A stretch of 64,000 nucleotides of DNA, from contig NZ_SOZE01000024.1 in NCBI RefSeq assembly GCF_004519315.1, positions 24,682-88,681 of the forward strand, read 5' to 3'. This DNA is from Mucilaginibacter psychrotolerans. GTDB taxonomy: Bacteria > Bacteroidota > Bacteroidia > Sphingobacteriales > Sphingobacteriaceae. Below, piece by piece: positions 32,317-41,359 of this stretch. The notes under the pieces were generated by a model that searched no databases, had not been told where the DNA came from, and was given only the letters and a program-made list of their open reading frames with translations. The translations under genes were made by a program, and so were the position numbers. Position 1 is the stretch's first letter. Every line of letters begins with the position of its first letter.

Positions 32317-34773
32317 TTAAAAACTCAAACCAATCCGCACCGCATTATCCACCTTGCCGCCCTGGTTAAAGGCCATGCCATACATTACCCTGATGCCGGT
32401 ATTAGTCTGTAAGCCGAAACCCAGTTCGGTATAATGTTTTAGGGTTGGCGTGTACAGGTAATTCACATCAATTATCTCTTGTAGTTTCAGTTTGCGTATG
32501 AGCGGTATCTTATTGGTGATGAAGCCCGAGAAGTTGTGCTCCAGGTGGCCCTCCAGGTATTTGTCGCCGGTGCTGTAGCGGTAATAATCTAACAACAGGA
32601 AGTGGTTGATGCCCGAACTGTAAAACAGTACCTGGTTGCCCGAGAAGTGCTTGTAATCGGTATAAAACAGGCTGTTGGCGTTGAAGAATTTGCCTGCACC
32701 TATATAAAAACTGGTTTTGCCATAAAAGCCTAGCGGTATATCTGTTTTGGAGATATCGGCCGATAACAGCGTATAATCCACATCTGATCCTAACACATCC
32801 TTAATGCCCTTTGTGATGTTGAAGCCGATAGTAGGGTATTTGGATGGCAAATAGCGACGGCCGTTGGGATAAGTTTCGTACTTGTTGCTGAAATCGTAGC
32901 TGGTACGCAGACTCAGCTTGAACGACTGGTTCTGCGGAAACAAAGGCGCATCCAGCGCTGGGTTCAGCGGGTTGTTAGAGGTAAACTCATTTCCCTTGGG
33001 GTGGAACAGGCTGTAATTGGCGGTGTTGGGCAGCCATTTCCGGTCGGCCCATTCTATCGTTCCGCTGGCCAGCCAGCCGCCGCTGATGCGGGTAGAGAGG
33101 CTTGCCGAGGCAAACTTTTTCTGATAAAGTTTCTGGTAGTTCTCGCGATCGAGAAGCGTATAGACTGTATTCTCAAAACGGGTAACGGGCTCGCGGGTGT
33201 TCATATCCACTACATCCGAACCTCCGGCTACGTTCAGGGTAAAAGGCCCGGCAGGCAAGGTTATGCCGCCGCTGCCGTAAAACAACTTATTGCCAAAACC
33301 GTATCCGGCCCTGCCGTAAATCGAAAGGTATTTGTTGTTCACGCTATCAATCTGTTTGGTGTACGAGCCGCCGTAATGCAGCGCGAAGCCCTGCACGGTA
33401 TTATAAAACACCGAGCCTAATACCGAATTAAGGTTGTAATACTCGTGCTCATATCGGTTGCGGTGCTGGTAGCCGCTCAGCAGCAGCTTATTTAAACTTA
33501 CTTTGTTGTTCTCGCGGTCCAGCGAATCCAGGTAGGGTTTCGATTCGCGCTTGGCGGCTAAAACGGCCTTGCGGGTATAATCTACCTTCTCTTCATTGGT
33601 GAGCGGTATGGGGCGTTGTTGGTCCCAAAAGGCCGAATCTTTTTTGTTTACGCCTTTGGTAATGCGCAATACCTCGGCAAACTGCTTCCTGTCCAGCTTG
33701 GGGTCTATGTCGTAATCTTTGTATATCGATATAAAATACCCGCCGATACGGAAGCCGAACAAGCCGCCAGTAAATTCGAATTTAATAGAGGCCGGCATCC
33801 AAACATTGTTGGTGACCGGTACGAATTGCTGATTTACCTTAAGCGTATCTACGAAGTTGATATTGCTTTTTTTGGTAATGGATAGGCCGAGGCTCTGCAA
33901 GCGCCAGCTATCTTCCAATATATAGATGTACCCGCTGAAGCAGGGGTCATACTCGCGGCGGGGAGTGACCTTTATCTTGTTGATGGTTTCGCCGTTCTCT
34001 ATCGAGATGCCCATCCACTGGTATTTATAGTAAAACAGTGCATTATCGGCAATGGGCGATACCAGCGGGCGGTTGCTCAGGCCTTCCCACACCTGGGTGT
34101 TTTCGTAGAAATTCACCCGAAGGTCTGATGCTCGGTTAAAGCTGAATGCCTTATTACTGCCCGATACCTTGGACGAGATGAGTTCCTCGTGGATGTTATC
34201 CGGCCGCATATAGCTGAGTTTGGATTGCGACTCGGAAAGGTAGACGATCCCCGTGCGGTTGCTGTCCAGCCCCGCTTCTCGGGTGGCCTTCTGCACATCA
34301 AACATCAGGAACTTTTTTGGGGCCGCAAGCAGCTTTTGCAGGCCTTTGATATACACCTCGCAGGTATAAGCATTCACTGCATTGAGGTAGCCCTTACGCT
34401 TTTTGATGGCCTTGCGGATAATCCCATAAGCAGGATCCTCTGCGCCGGAGCGTATAGTTACCTCCTTTATCTGGTACTCCTCGTTTTTTAGGGTGATGCT
34501 GATGCTTTGGTTAGCTTTTAAATCCAGCGTGCGGCTCTCCTGTCGGTAGCCCAAGGCCCTGAACTGCAGTTCGTAAGTGCCGGTCTTCAGGTTGATGCTG
34601 TATTCGCCCTCGCTGTTGGCCGATGTGCCCTTGGTGGTATTCTTCACATAAACCGTTGCAAAGGGGATGGGCTTGCCATCATCAGCCGTTATTTTGCCGC
34701 TGAGCGTAACTTCCTGGGCGGACAATTTGAGCGTAAATAGGGTTATTAGGACGAGGAGTAGGGTTTGTTTCAT
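32317..34773 (-). CDS. DUF5686 outer-membrane protein with CarboxypepD-like domain
   Basis: 818 residues from ATG 34773 (MKQTLLLVLITLFTLKLSAQ signal); an upstream in-frame start at 34860 would prepend 29 residues without signal character and is rejected. Residues of about 21-100 form a carboxypeptidase-regulatory-like beta-sandwich (VTLSGKITADDGKPIPFATV), followed by a long DUF5686 region that ends as a beta-barrel, with terminal ...AVRIGLSF. Likely outer-membrane; function unknown. Confidence 0.88.
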   Translation of the reverse strand: MKQTLLLVLITLFTLKLSAQEVTLSGKITADDGKPIPFATVYVKNTTKGTSANSEGEYSINLKTGTYELQFRALGYRQESRTLDLKANQSISITLKNEEYQIKEVTIRSGAEDPAYGIIRKAIKKRKGYLNAVNAYTCEVYIKGLQKLLAAPKKFLMFDVQKATREAGLDSNRTGIVYLSESQSKLSYMRPDNIHEELISSKVSGSNKAFSFNRASDLRVNFYENTQVWEGLSNRPLVSPIADNALFYYKYQWMGISIENGETINKIKVTPRREYDPCFSGYIYILEDSWRLQSLGLSITKKSNINFVDTLKVNQQFVPVTNNVWMPASIKFEFTGGLFGFRIGGYFISIYKDYDIDPKLDRKQFAEVLRITKGVNKKDSAFWDQQRPIPLTNEEKVDYTRKAVLAAKRESKPYLDSLDRENNKVSLNKLLLSGYQHRNRYEHEYYNLNSVLGSVFYNTVQGFALHYGGSYTKQIDSVNNKYLSIYGRAGYGFGNKLFYGSGGITLPAGPFTLNVAGGSDVVDMNTREPVTRFENTVYTLLDRENYQKLYQKKFASASLSTRISGGWLASGTIEWADRKWLPNTANYSLFHPKGNEFTSNNPLNPALDAPLFPQNQSFKLSLRTSYDFSNKYETYPNGRRYLPSKYPTIGFNITKGIKDVLGSDVDYTLLSADISKTDIPLGFYGKTSFYIGAGKFFNANSLFYTDYKHFSGNQVLFYSSGINHFLLLDYYRYSTGDKYLEGHLEHNFSGFITNKIPLIRKLKLQEIIDVNYLYTPTLKHYTELGFGLQTNTGIRVMYGMAFNQGGKVDNAVRIGLSF

Positions 34774-34851
34774 CAGGCGCGGTATTGTTTTGCTAAGATG
34801 TAGCTTATCTGTTAAACTTTTTAGACGCGCTTTGTTAATTATTGTTAAAGC

Positions 34852-34890
34852 AAAGGGCATATTTAAGTTTTTAACTTAAATATGCCCTTT
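34852..34890. terminator. Strong bidirectional terminator hairpin
   Basis: An 18-bp perfect stem (AAAGGGCATATTTAAGTT) with a TTT loop followed by TTTTTT on the plus strand. It stands downstream of the aldo/keto reductase and upstream of the DUF5686 gene, so it separates these two minus-strand units. Confidence 0.75.
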
Positions 34891-34896
34891 TTTGGC

Positions 34897-34927
34897 TATA
34901 GCGATGGGTTTAAAACCCATCGCTATA
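34897..34927. repeat. Palindrome TATAGCGATGGGTT-TAA-AACCCATCGCTATA
   Basis: 14-bp perfect arms. Its core TAGCGATGGGTTT is shared with both ends of the 60873-61599 element, so it may be a related, solo end. Confidence 0.7.
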
Positions 34928-34958
34928 ATAGCTTTCGCTAAACTGAAAACTTTACCGT

Positions 34959-35966
34959 TTAAGCCTGTGTTCTATAGTCACCCAGTATCACCTCTATTTT
35001 CGCCAGTTCATCTGCCGAAAATTCGATATTATCCAAAGCCTTCAACGAATCTGCCAGTTGCGCGGCTTTGCTGGCACCGATGAGTACCGAGGTTACGCGA
35101 CTGTCTTTCAGCAACCAGGCCAATGCCATTTGCGCCAAAGTTTGGCCGCGTTGTAAAGCCAGTTCATTAAGTGCTTTTATTTTGCTAATCACTTCGTCGG
35201 TTACCGAACTGGTTTGCAAAAAGCCGGTTGATTTTGCGGCGCGCGAATCTTCGGGGATGCCGTGCAGGTATTTGTCGGTGAGCATACCCTGCGCCAATGG
35301 CGAAAAGGGGATGCAGCCCACGCCCTCGTTGCCCAAAACATCCAGCAGGCCTTCTTCGGCATCGCGCACAAACATGGAGTACTTAGGCTGATGGATGAGG
35401 CATGGGGTACCCAGTTGTTTCAGTATATCTATGGCTTTAGCAGCTTCTTCTGCGTTGTAGTTAGAGATACCGGCATATAATGCCTTGCCCTGGCGCACGA
35501 TCAGGTCTAATGCCGACATGGTTTCTTCCAGCGGGGTGTCCGGATCCGGGCGGTGGTGGTAAAATATGTCTACATAATCCAGTCCCATGCGTTTCAGGCT
35601 TTGGTCCAGGCTGCTTACCAGGTATTTTTTGGATCCCCATTCACCGTAAGGGCCTGCCCACATATGGTAGCCTGCCTTGGTAGAGATGATCATCTCGTCG
35701 CGGTAACCGGCGAAATCTTCTTTCAATAGCTTACCGAAGTTGGTTTCGGCAGAGCCGGGGGGCGGACCGTAATTGTTGGCCAGGTCGAAATGGGTGATGC
35801 CGCTATCGAAAGCGAGGTGCAGTATCTGGCGAAAGTTCTCCATTACATCTACATGCCCGAAATTGTGCCAAAGGCCGAGAGAAATTGCGGGTAGTTTGAT
35901 GCCACTATTACCGCAGCGGCGGTATTGCATTTTATCGTAACGTTGCGGTGAGGGTTGGTACGTCAT
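34959..35966 (-). CDS. Aldo/keto reductase (YghZ/Gpr-like)
   Basis: 335 residues. (beta/alpha)8 NADPH-dependent reductase. The active-site tetrad regions are visible: DLANNYGPPPGSAE (Asp, Tyr), IISTKAGYHMW (Lys), DIFYHHRPD (His). The GISNY and GCIPFSPLAQGMLT blocks and PPPGSAE loop fit the YghZ/Kv-beta branch, which reduces methylglyoxal and L-glyceraldehyde 3-phosphate. Start ATG 35966. Single-gene unit with the 34852 terminator. Confidence 0.92.
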   Translation of the reverse strand: MTYQPSPQRYDKMQYRRCGNSGIKLPAISLGLWHNFGHVDVMENFRQILHLAFDSGITHFDLANNYGPPPGSAETNFGKLLKEDFAGYRDEMIISTKAGYHMWAGPYGEWGSKKYLVSSLDQSLKRMGLDYVDIFYHHRPDPDTPLEETMSALDLIVRQGKALYAGISNYNAEEAAKAIDILKQLGTPCLIHQPKYSMFVRDAEEGLLDVLGNEGVGCIPFSPLAQGMLTDKYLHGIPEDSRAAKSTGFLQTSSVTDEVISKIKALNELALQRGQTLAQMALAWLLKDSRVTSVLIGASKAAQLADSLKALDNIEFSADELAKIEVILGDYRTQA

Positions 35967-36174
35967 GGTATTTAGTTTGTGGGGCTAAGGTAGGGGATTT
36001 TGTCAGAATCAGAATTTACAGAATGAGAGAATTTTCAGAATAACAACAATGTCAGGTCCTGCCGCCAACGTTATGGGTTTGTCAATAATTCTGTTAATTT
36101 TAAAATTCTGTAAACGGCGCAGCCTTCTTGAGCGCCGTTGCAAGCAATTAACCGAAAAATCCTGATTCAGACTT

Positions 36175-36696
36175 ATGCAAATCTTCGCCGAAACCCCACG
36201 CCTCATCCTTCGCGAACTGCTCCCTAACGATGTAGCCGGTATGTTTGAACTTGATAGCGACCCAGAGGTGCACCGTTACCTGGGCAATAAGCCCATCAAA
36301 ACCATGCAGGAAGCCGCTGATATGATTGCTTACGTAAGGCAGCAGTATGCCGATTATGGCATAGGCCGCTGGGCCGTAATAGAAAAGGCCACCGGCGACT
36401 TCACCGGCTGGGCCGGACTCAAATTCACCACCGAGGAGCGCAACGGGCACAGCAACTATTACGATGTGGGCTACCGTTTCATCAAACGTTATTGGGGCAA
36501 AGGTTACGCCACCGAAGCCGCAATAGCCTCGGTTCAGTATGGGTTTGAGGTATTAAAACTCGATGAAATATTCGGCATGGCCGATGTGGAGAATATCGCA
36601 TCAAACAAAGCACTGCAAAAGGCCGGGCTAAAGTATGTGGAGGATTTTGATTATGCGGGGATAAGGCATAGCTGGTATTGTTTGCTTTCTTTATGA
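36175..36696 (+). CDS. GNAT family N-acetyltransferase (RimJ/RimL-like)
   Basis: 173 residues. TPRLILRELLPNDVAGMFEL at the N-terminus and the YDVGYRFIKRYWGKGYATEA block (acetyl-CoA binding Q/RxxGxG/A as WGKGYA) are typical of RimJ/RimL-type enzymes that acetylate N-terminal amines of ribosomal proteins or antibiotics. Closing AGLKYVEDFDYAGI is also typical. Substrate unknown. Preceded by a small hairpin-rich spacer. Confidence 0.88.
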   Translation: MQIFAETPRLILRELLPNDVAGMFELDSDPEVHRYLGNKPIKTMQEAADMIAYVRQQYADYGIGRWAVIEKATGDFTGWAGLKFTTEERNGHSNYYDVGYRFIKRYWGKGYATEAAIASVQYGFEVLKLDEIFGMADVENIASNKALQKAGLKYVEDFDYAGIRHSWYCLLSL

Positions 36697-36778
36697 TAAC
36701 TCACCTTATGAACAACATCGCAAAAAGCTATATCAGGCCAAATTTTTAAAAAAGAATGTCACAAATTATTTAGATGTG

Positions 36779-36808
36779 TTTGCTTTGGTTTATTACCAAT
36801 TAAGTTTG
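36779..36808 (+). promoter_or_regulatory. Promoter of the SNF2 gene (TTTG-N18-TAAGTTTG)
   Basis: TTTG at 36779-36782 and TAAGTTTG at 36801-36808 match both Bacteroidota promoter boxes at normal spacing; leader of about 55 bases before the ATG at 36869. Confidence 0.6.
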
Positions 36809-36868
36809 TTTTAGGTGCAAATCTTCATTAAAATTGAAGGTTGCTTACCCATTTAAAACCCACGTTAA

Positions 36869-39499
36869 ATGATAACATCTATCAAACAACATTTAAAACA
36901 AATAATAGAATCTCCCGAGGTTAGTACTGCCGAATACCGCAGTGCCAAAATGATGTATGTCAATGGCAATTGCCAAATTTTAAGCCGCTCGGCAAATGGT
37001 TTCGATGTTTTGGTTGATGATGAAGATGGCGAGGGTCTTGAACTCCGCATCATAGCGCATGAGGACGCGCCCCTCCAATATTTAATCAATGGCAAACCTG
37101 CCGCATGGGATAGTTATGGTGTTGCCGCACTAATGCAAATTGACGAGGAACTGGAAAAAACAAATCCAAAGCCCATACCCGAAGGTAAAGCATATACCCG
37201 TGAAGGAATGGTGAAGCGGGTATTGGCCGAGCGCCGGGCCAAGGCTTTAAAGGCTAAATACACCATTGATTTTGCCGATAATATTTATGGCGAGCACGTG
37301 CTAATTACAGAGAAAGGCGTCCGCTACAAAATAACACTCCGCGATTTTAAAAACGAGACGGGATACATTGATAACCCCGACCTGAAATCAAATAAATTAG
37401 GAGTTACCAAACACCTGATGTTTGCTTTTGCCGCACTAAAAGCAGATACCCGGCTTTATAAAAAACTGAAAAAGGTTTACCCCTTTGTGGAGATTTACCT
37501 CGATCCGCTGAACAACTACCAAATTACCTGGCATTATCCGCACCAGTTGAAGCCCGCTGTAGCGCAGCTTATGGATACATATTTTAAAGGTAAAACTTAT
37601 ATAGAGGAACAGGCCACCGGCGATTTTCTGAATTTTATAGTAAGTGCCCGCGAATTTCCGCACATTATGGTTCGGCCGGAAGTAGACGAGAAAGTGAAGC
37701 GCCATTGGGATAAAGAAATGCTTGTACTGGCACAAAAGGAAGGCGATTTGGATTTTTCGCTGCTGAAAACAAGCCTGTTTCCATACCAGGAAGAGGGCGT
37801 AGCTTTTGCTACCTTTAAAGAAGGTGCCATTATAGCCGATGAAATGGGTTTGGGAAAAACCATACAGGCCATTGCTACTGCAGTAATGAAAAAGAAACTT
37901 TTTGGCTTTACCCGCACCCTTATTATCTGCCCGGCTTCGCTAAAGGAACAATGGAAACAGGAAATTGAAAAATTTTGTTACGAGGAAGCGGTAATTGCCG
38001 ATGGCCTGCCCGAGCAACGTTTTAGCGTTTACCGTGATAGCAAGGCTTATTTCATTATTGTGAATTATGAAACCGTATTGCGCGACTGGCGGGAAATGAA
38101 CCGTATGGAAACCGATTTCATCATTTTAGATGAGGCGCAAAAAATAAAAAACTTCACAACCATCACATCACAAAGCATTAAGCTGCTTGAGAAAAAGCAT
38201 GCCCTGGTGATTACAGGTACGCCGATAGAAAACCGGCTGATCGATCTTTATTCCATCGTGCAATTTATAGATCCGCAGTACCTGGCTCCTTTATGGGAGT
38301 TTTCGTATCAATATTGTTATTTTGATGAAACTAAAGCTGATAAGATAACTGGATATTACAACCTGCAGCAACTGAATGAGCGCCTGAAACCCATACTACT
38401 GCGGCGGGAAAAGAGAAAGGTGATAAAGGAGTTGCCAAAAGTAACGGAGATAACCGTGCCGGTGGATATGCACCCGGAGCAGGCGATGTATCATGGCAGT
38501 TACGCAAAAGGGATAGCAACTATATTGCGAAAAAAATTTATTTCGCCGTTTGATCTGCAAAAGTTGATGCTACTGATGAGCAACATGCGCATGGTTTGCG
38601 ATTCTACTTTTTTGGTAGATAAAGAATCCTATATATCGCCTAAGCTTCACGAACTGAAACATATCCTGCTTGAAAAATTAGACCTGCCAAATAACAAAAA
38701 AAAGGTAATCATTTTTTCGGAATGGGTTACCATGTTAAACCTTATAGGCAAAATGCTGCACGAGTGCGGCATCGGTTTCTCGCAGTTGAGCGGGCAGGTG
38801 GCTATTCGTAACCGGGATAAACTGGTGAAAAAATTTGAAAGCGAAGACGAATGCCAGGTGTTTCTTTCAACCGAAGCCGGTGGTGCCGGGCTAAATCTGC
38901 AAGTGGCAGATACGGTTATTAATTTTGAAGTGCCCTGGAACCCCGCAAAGAAAAACCAGCGGATAGGCCGGATAGACAGGCTTGGGCAGCTTAGCAAACA
39001 CTTAACGGTTATTAACCTCATTACCAAAAACTCTATCGAAGTAAAAATTGCATCGGGCCTAACGCTTAAGCAAAACCTGTTTGATGGGGTACTGAACAAT
39101 GATAATGGCATAGATGAAGTAGATTTTTCAGCATCAGGGAAGTCGCAATTTTTAAAAGAAATGGAAAGCGTGATAGAAGGCTTTGCCGCCGCGCCGACTG
39201 AAGACCTGGTGCCTGATGAAATAGAAGCGGTGCCTGAAACTATGGATGCCATTATTGCCGATGAAGGCGACCCGCAATTGCAAATTGCTGATGAAGTGAC
39301 CGAAACAGCACAGCGGTTGCCGTCGGCCCAGCAGGAACAAATGGAAACCATGGCGAAAGTGATGAACCAGGGGATGGACTTTTTATCGGGTATGTTTAAA
39401 ATGGCAACCGGTAAAGACCTGGGTTTTGAAGGGCGAAAAATGGAAATCGACAAGGAAACCGGCGAATTTGTAATGCGGTTTAAGGTGCCGGAATTTTAG
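36869..39499 (+). CDS. SNF2-family ATPase (DEAD/DEAH-like helicase)
   Basis: 876 residues. Helicase motifs in order: Q-like region FPYQEEGVAFA (about 305-315), Walker A DEMGLGKTIQ (about 325-334), DEAQKIKN (about 423-430), GTPIENR (about 452-458), and in the second RecA domain STEAGGAGLNLQ and RIGRIDRLGQ (about 670-714). The first 300 residues have no recognised domain; the last 160 are acidic and not assigned. SNF2 enzymes translocate on DNA and displace proteins. There is no methylase, nuclease or PLD neighbour, so a defence system such as DISARM is not supported. Confidence 0.9.
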   Translation: MITSIKQHLKQIIESPEVSTAEYRSAKMMYVNGNCQILSRSANGFDVLVDDEDGEGLELRIIAHEDAPLQYLINGKPAAWDSYGVAALMQIDEELEKTNPKPIPEGKAYTREGMVKRVLAERRAKALKAKYTIDFADNIYGEHVLITEKGVRYKITLRDFKNETGYIDNPDLKSNKLGVTKHLMFAFAALKADTRLYKKLKKVYPFVEIYLDPLNNYQITWHYPHQLKPAVAQLMDTYFKGKTYIEEQATGDFLNFIVSAREFPHIMVRPEVDEKVKRHWDKEMLVLAQKEGDLDFSLLKTSLFPYQEEGVAFATFKEGAIIADEMGLGKTIQAIATAVMKKKLFGFTRTLIICPASLKEQWKQEIEKFCYEEAVIADGLPEQRFSVYRDSKAYFIIVNYETVLRDWREMNRMETDFIILDEAQKIKNFTTITSQSIKLLEKKHALVITGTPIENRLIDLYSIVQFIDPQYLAPLWEFSYQYCYFDETKADKITGYYNLQQLNERLKPILLRREKRKVIKELPKVTEITVPVDMHPEQAMYHGSYAKGIATILRKKFISPFDLQKLMLLMSNMRMVCDSTFLVDKESYISPKLHELKHILLEKLDLPNNKKKVIIFSEWVTMLNLIGKMLHECGIGFSQLSGQVAIRNRDKLVKKFESEDECQVFLSTEAGGAGLNLQVADTVINFEVPWNPAKKNQRIGRIDRLGQLSKHLTVINLITKNSIEVKIASGLTLKQNLFDGVLNNDNGIDEVDFSASGKSQFLKEMESVIEGFAAAPTEDLVPDEIEAVPETMDAIIADEGDPQLQIADEVTETAQRLPSAQQEQMETMAKVMNQGMDFLSGMFKMATGKDLGFEGRKMEIDKETGEFVMRFKVPEF

Positions 39500-39718
39500 A
39501 CGTACGGCGATTGACCCTAAAGCCTTCATCTTGACAACACATTAAAGAGGCGGCCGGCGGCGGCCTTAAGAAAAGAGCAAGTATCAGGATTAGCGATTGG
39601 GGATGTGGGATTTCAGATTTGGATCTATTCTCATGCCAGCCGTCTCATAAATGGGACGGCAATGAAGATGGGTTTGGTGCAGGTAACCTGCGTAAGTCTC
39701 AGCTAACTCACCTGCATT
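39500..39718. other. Intergenic region between SNF2 gene and folC
   Basis: No gene seen. It contains a GC-rich GGCCGGCGGCGGCC patch near 39551, an ATTGCCG-family hairpin at 39639 and GCAGGTAACCTGC near 39679. Confidence 0.5.
39639..39660. repeat. ATTGCCG-family hairpin (GCCGTCTCA-TAAA-TGGGACGGC)
   Basis: 9-bp stem with one G-T wobble; followed by AATGAAGATGGGTTTG, the same 3' flank as in the 60969 tandem repeats. Confidence 0.7.
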
Positions 39719-39780
39719 GCCGTTTCTTATACCACCTCCACCACCACAAAAGTACTCCCGCCCACAAAAACCAAATCCTT
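39719..39780. repeat. Displaced copy of the folC 3' end (62 bp)
   Basis: Matches 39913-39974 at 55 of 62 positions. On the minus strand it encodes KDLVFVGGSTFVV-VEVV-stop, the same end as folC except one Ala to Val change; the other coding differences are all at third positions. The insert between the copies is 132 bp. Confidence 0.9.
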
Positions 39781-39788
39781 TAACTCAC

Positions 39789-39824
39789 CATCATTGCCGT
39801 CGGTTTCAACCGACGGCAATGATG
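39789..39824. repeat. Perfect 17-bp stem hairpin, ATTGCCG family
   Basis: CATCATTGCCGTCGGTT, loop TC, exact complement. It lies inside the insert that separates the two folC 3' ends. Confidence 0.85.
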
Positions 39825-39912
39825 CCGCTCCGCCTGCGAAATCTTCACATAAAAACGTACCTCGTTTATAGCTACAAAGCGGTAGCCCCAAATGGGCATG
39901 TAGTTGTCTAAC

Positions 39913-39974
39913 GCCCTTTCTTACACCACCTCCGCCACTACAAAGGTACTTCCGCCCACAAATACCAAATCCTT
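39913..39974. repeat. In-place 3' end of folC, partner of 39719-39780
   Basis: Covers the last folC codons, its TAA and eight downstream bases. Confidence 0.9.
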
Positions 39975-41228
39975 ATCGCCTGCGGTAGATTGCGCGGCTT
40001 CGAACGCATCTTTTACCGAAGGGTAAGCCTCGCCACGCAAACCTACGCTCCCTGCTTTTTCCTTCAGGCTTTTAGCTTCCAGCCCCCGTGGGATATCGGG
40101 CTTGCAGAAGTAATAAATAGCGTTTTTAGGCAGCATGGCTAGCACTTTGCTTATGTCTTTATCGTTCACCATGCCAATAACCATACGCAGTGTTTTATAC
40201 GGAACCGCCGAGATATTCTTCAATACTTCCTCAATCCCTTCGGGGTTGTGGCCGGTATCGCAAATGGTTAACGGGGTGTTGCTGAGGACTTCCCAGCGGC
40301 CATGCAGGCCGGTGAGTGCTTTAATCTGTTTCAAGGCCTTGGCTACGTGCTCGTCGGTAATGGTAAAGCCCTGTTCGCGTAGTTCTTCTACTGCGCTGAG
40401 TACCGTTTTCAGGTTCTTGATTTGGTAAAACCCGGGCAAATCCAACTGGAGCTTAAATACAGGTTCATCCGAAAACGCGAAAGTAGGCAGTACTTGTTTT
40501 TGTATCTCTACCGTTAATAAATTCAGATCGCTACTTTGTGCTACGATATCCCAGTTTTCGGATGCGAATTCTATCGGGCTGCCTTCTTTCTTTGCCTTGT
40601 TCAAAAACACCTCCGATACTTCGGGCTGATGTTCGCCTATCACTACGGGTACGCCAGGTTTAATGATGCCCGCCTTTTCGCCGGCAATCAGCCCGAGCGT
40701 ATCGCCCAGCATATTCATATGGTCCCAGCCGATGTTGGTAATTACTGAAAGTAATGGCGTAATTACATTGGTAGAATCTAGTCTGCCGCCCAGGCCGACC
40801 TCTATCACCGCTATATCAACTTGCTCTTTAGCAAAAACATCGAAAGCCAAAGCCACTGTCATTTCGAAAAACGAGGGCTGTATTTCTTCGAAATCCTTTT
40901 GATGCCAGGCCACGAAATCGACTACCGTTTGCTCGCTTATCATCTCGCCATTGATGCGGATGCGCTCGCGAAAATCTTTCAGATGCGGCGATGTATAAAG
41001 GCCCGTTTTATAACCCGCAGTTTGTAAAATAGCCGCCAACATGTGCGATGTTGAGCCCTTGCCGTTGGTGCCGCCAACGTGTACGCTCCTGAATTTGCTT
41101 TGAGGGTTATCCAGCTTAGCGCAAAGGGCAAGCGTATTGGTCAAATCCGTTTTAAAGGCCGAAGCACCAACTCTGGTGAACATCGGGAGCTGGGTGTAGA
41201 GGTAATTGAGGGTTTGTTGGTAGTTCAT
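39921..41228 (-). CDS. folC: Bifunctional folylpolyglutamate / dihydrofolate synthase
   Basis: 435 residues from ATG 41228 (MNYQQTLNYLYTQLPMF); an ATG at 41249 lies in an upstream word repeat and is rejected. Mur-ligase-type P-loop VGGTNGKGSTSHM (about residues 50-62), AVIEVGLGGRLDSTN (about 134-148), the GHNPEGIEEVL block near 316, and terminal VFVGGSTFVVAEVV. It adds glutamates to folates and makes dihydrofolate. Last gene downstream of the tonB gene, on the same strand; a 130-bp spacer separates them. Its 3' end is duplicated downstream. Confidence 0.95.
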   Translation of the reverse strand: MNYQQTLNYLYTQLPMFTRVGASAFKTDLTNTLALCAKLDNPQSKFRSVHVGGTNGKGSTSHMLAAILQTAGYKTGLYTSPHLKDFRERIRINGEMISEQTVVDFVAWHQKDFEEIQPSFFEMTVALAFDVFAKEQVDIAVIEVGLGGRLDSTNVITPLLSVITNIGWDHMNMLGDTLGLIAGEKAGIIKPGVPVVIGEHQPEVSEVFLNKAKKEGSPIEFASENWDIVAQSSDLNLLTVEIQKQVLPTFAFSDEPVFKLQLDLPGFYQIKNLKTVLSAVEELREQGFTITDEHVAKALKQIKALTGLHGRWEVLSNTPLTICDTGHNPEGIEEVLKNISAVPYKTLRMVIGMVNDKDISKVLAMLPKNAIYYFCKPDIPRGLEAKSLKEKAGSVGLRGEAYPSVKDAFEAAQSTAGDKDLVFVGGSTFVVAEVV

Positions 41229-41359
41229 GGTTGATGGTTCATAGTTCATGGGCGAACCATATCCTATTACAGCAAAGGTAGTATCGGGAAATGATAATGA
41301 AAACTTGGCGGAGATATTTTACTATGAGCTATGATCCATGAACGATCCATCAACTAAAC
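41229..41359. repeat. Intergenic word repeat, GGTTCATAGTTCATGG type
   Basis: Words such as ATGGTTGATGGTTCATAGTT (41227-41247) recur inverted as CTATGATCCATGAACGATCC (41331-41350), bracketing a short non-repetitive core. Confidence 0.55.

Noticed and set aside
36869..39499. DISARM or other defence island
   Set aside because: Only a SNF2 ATPase is present; no methyltransferase, PLD nuclease or DUF1998 gene nearby.
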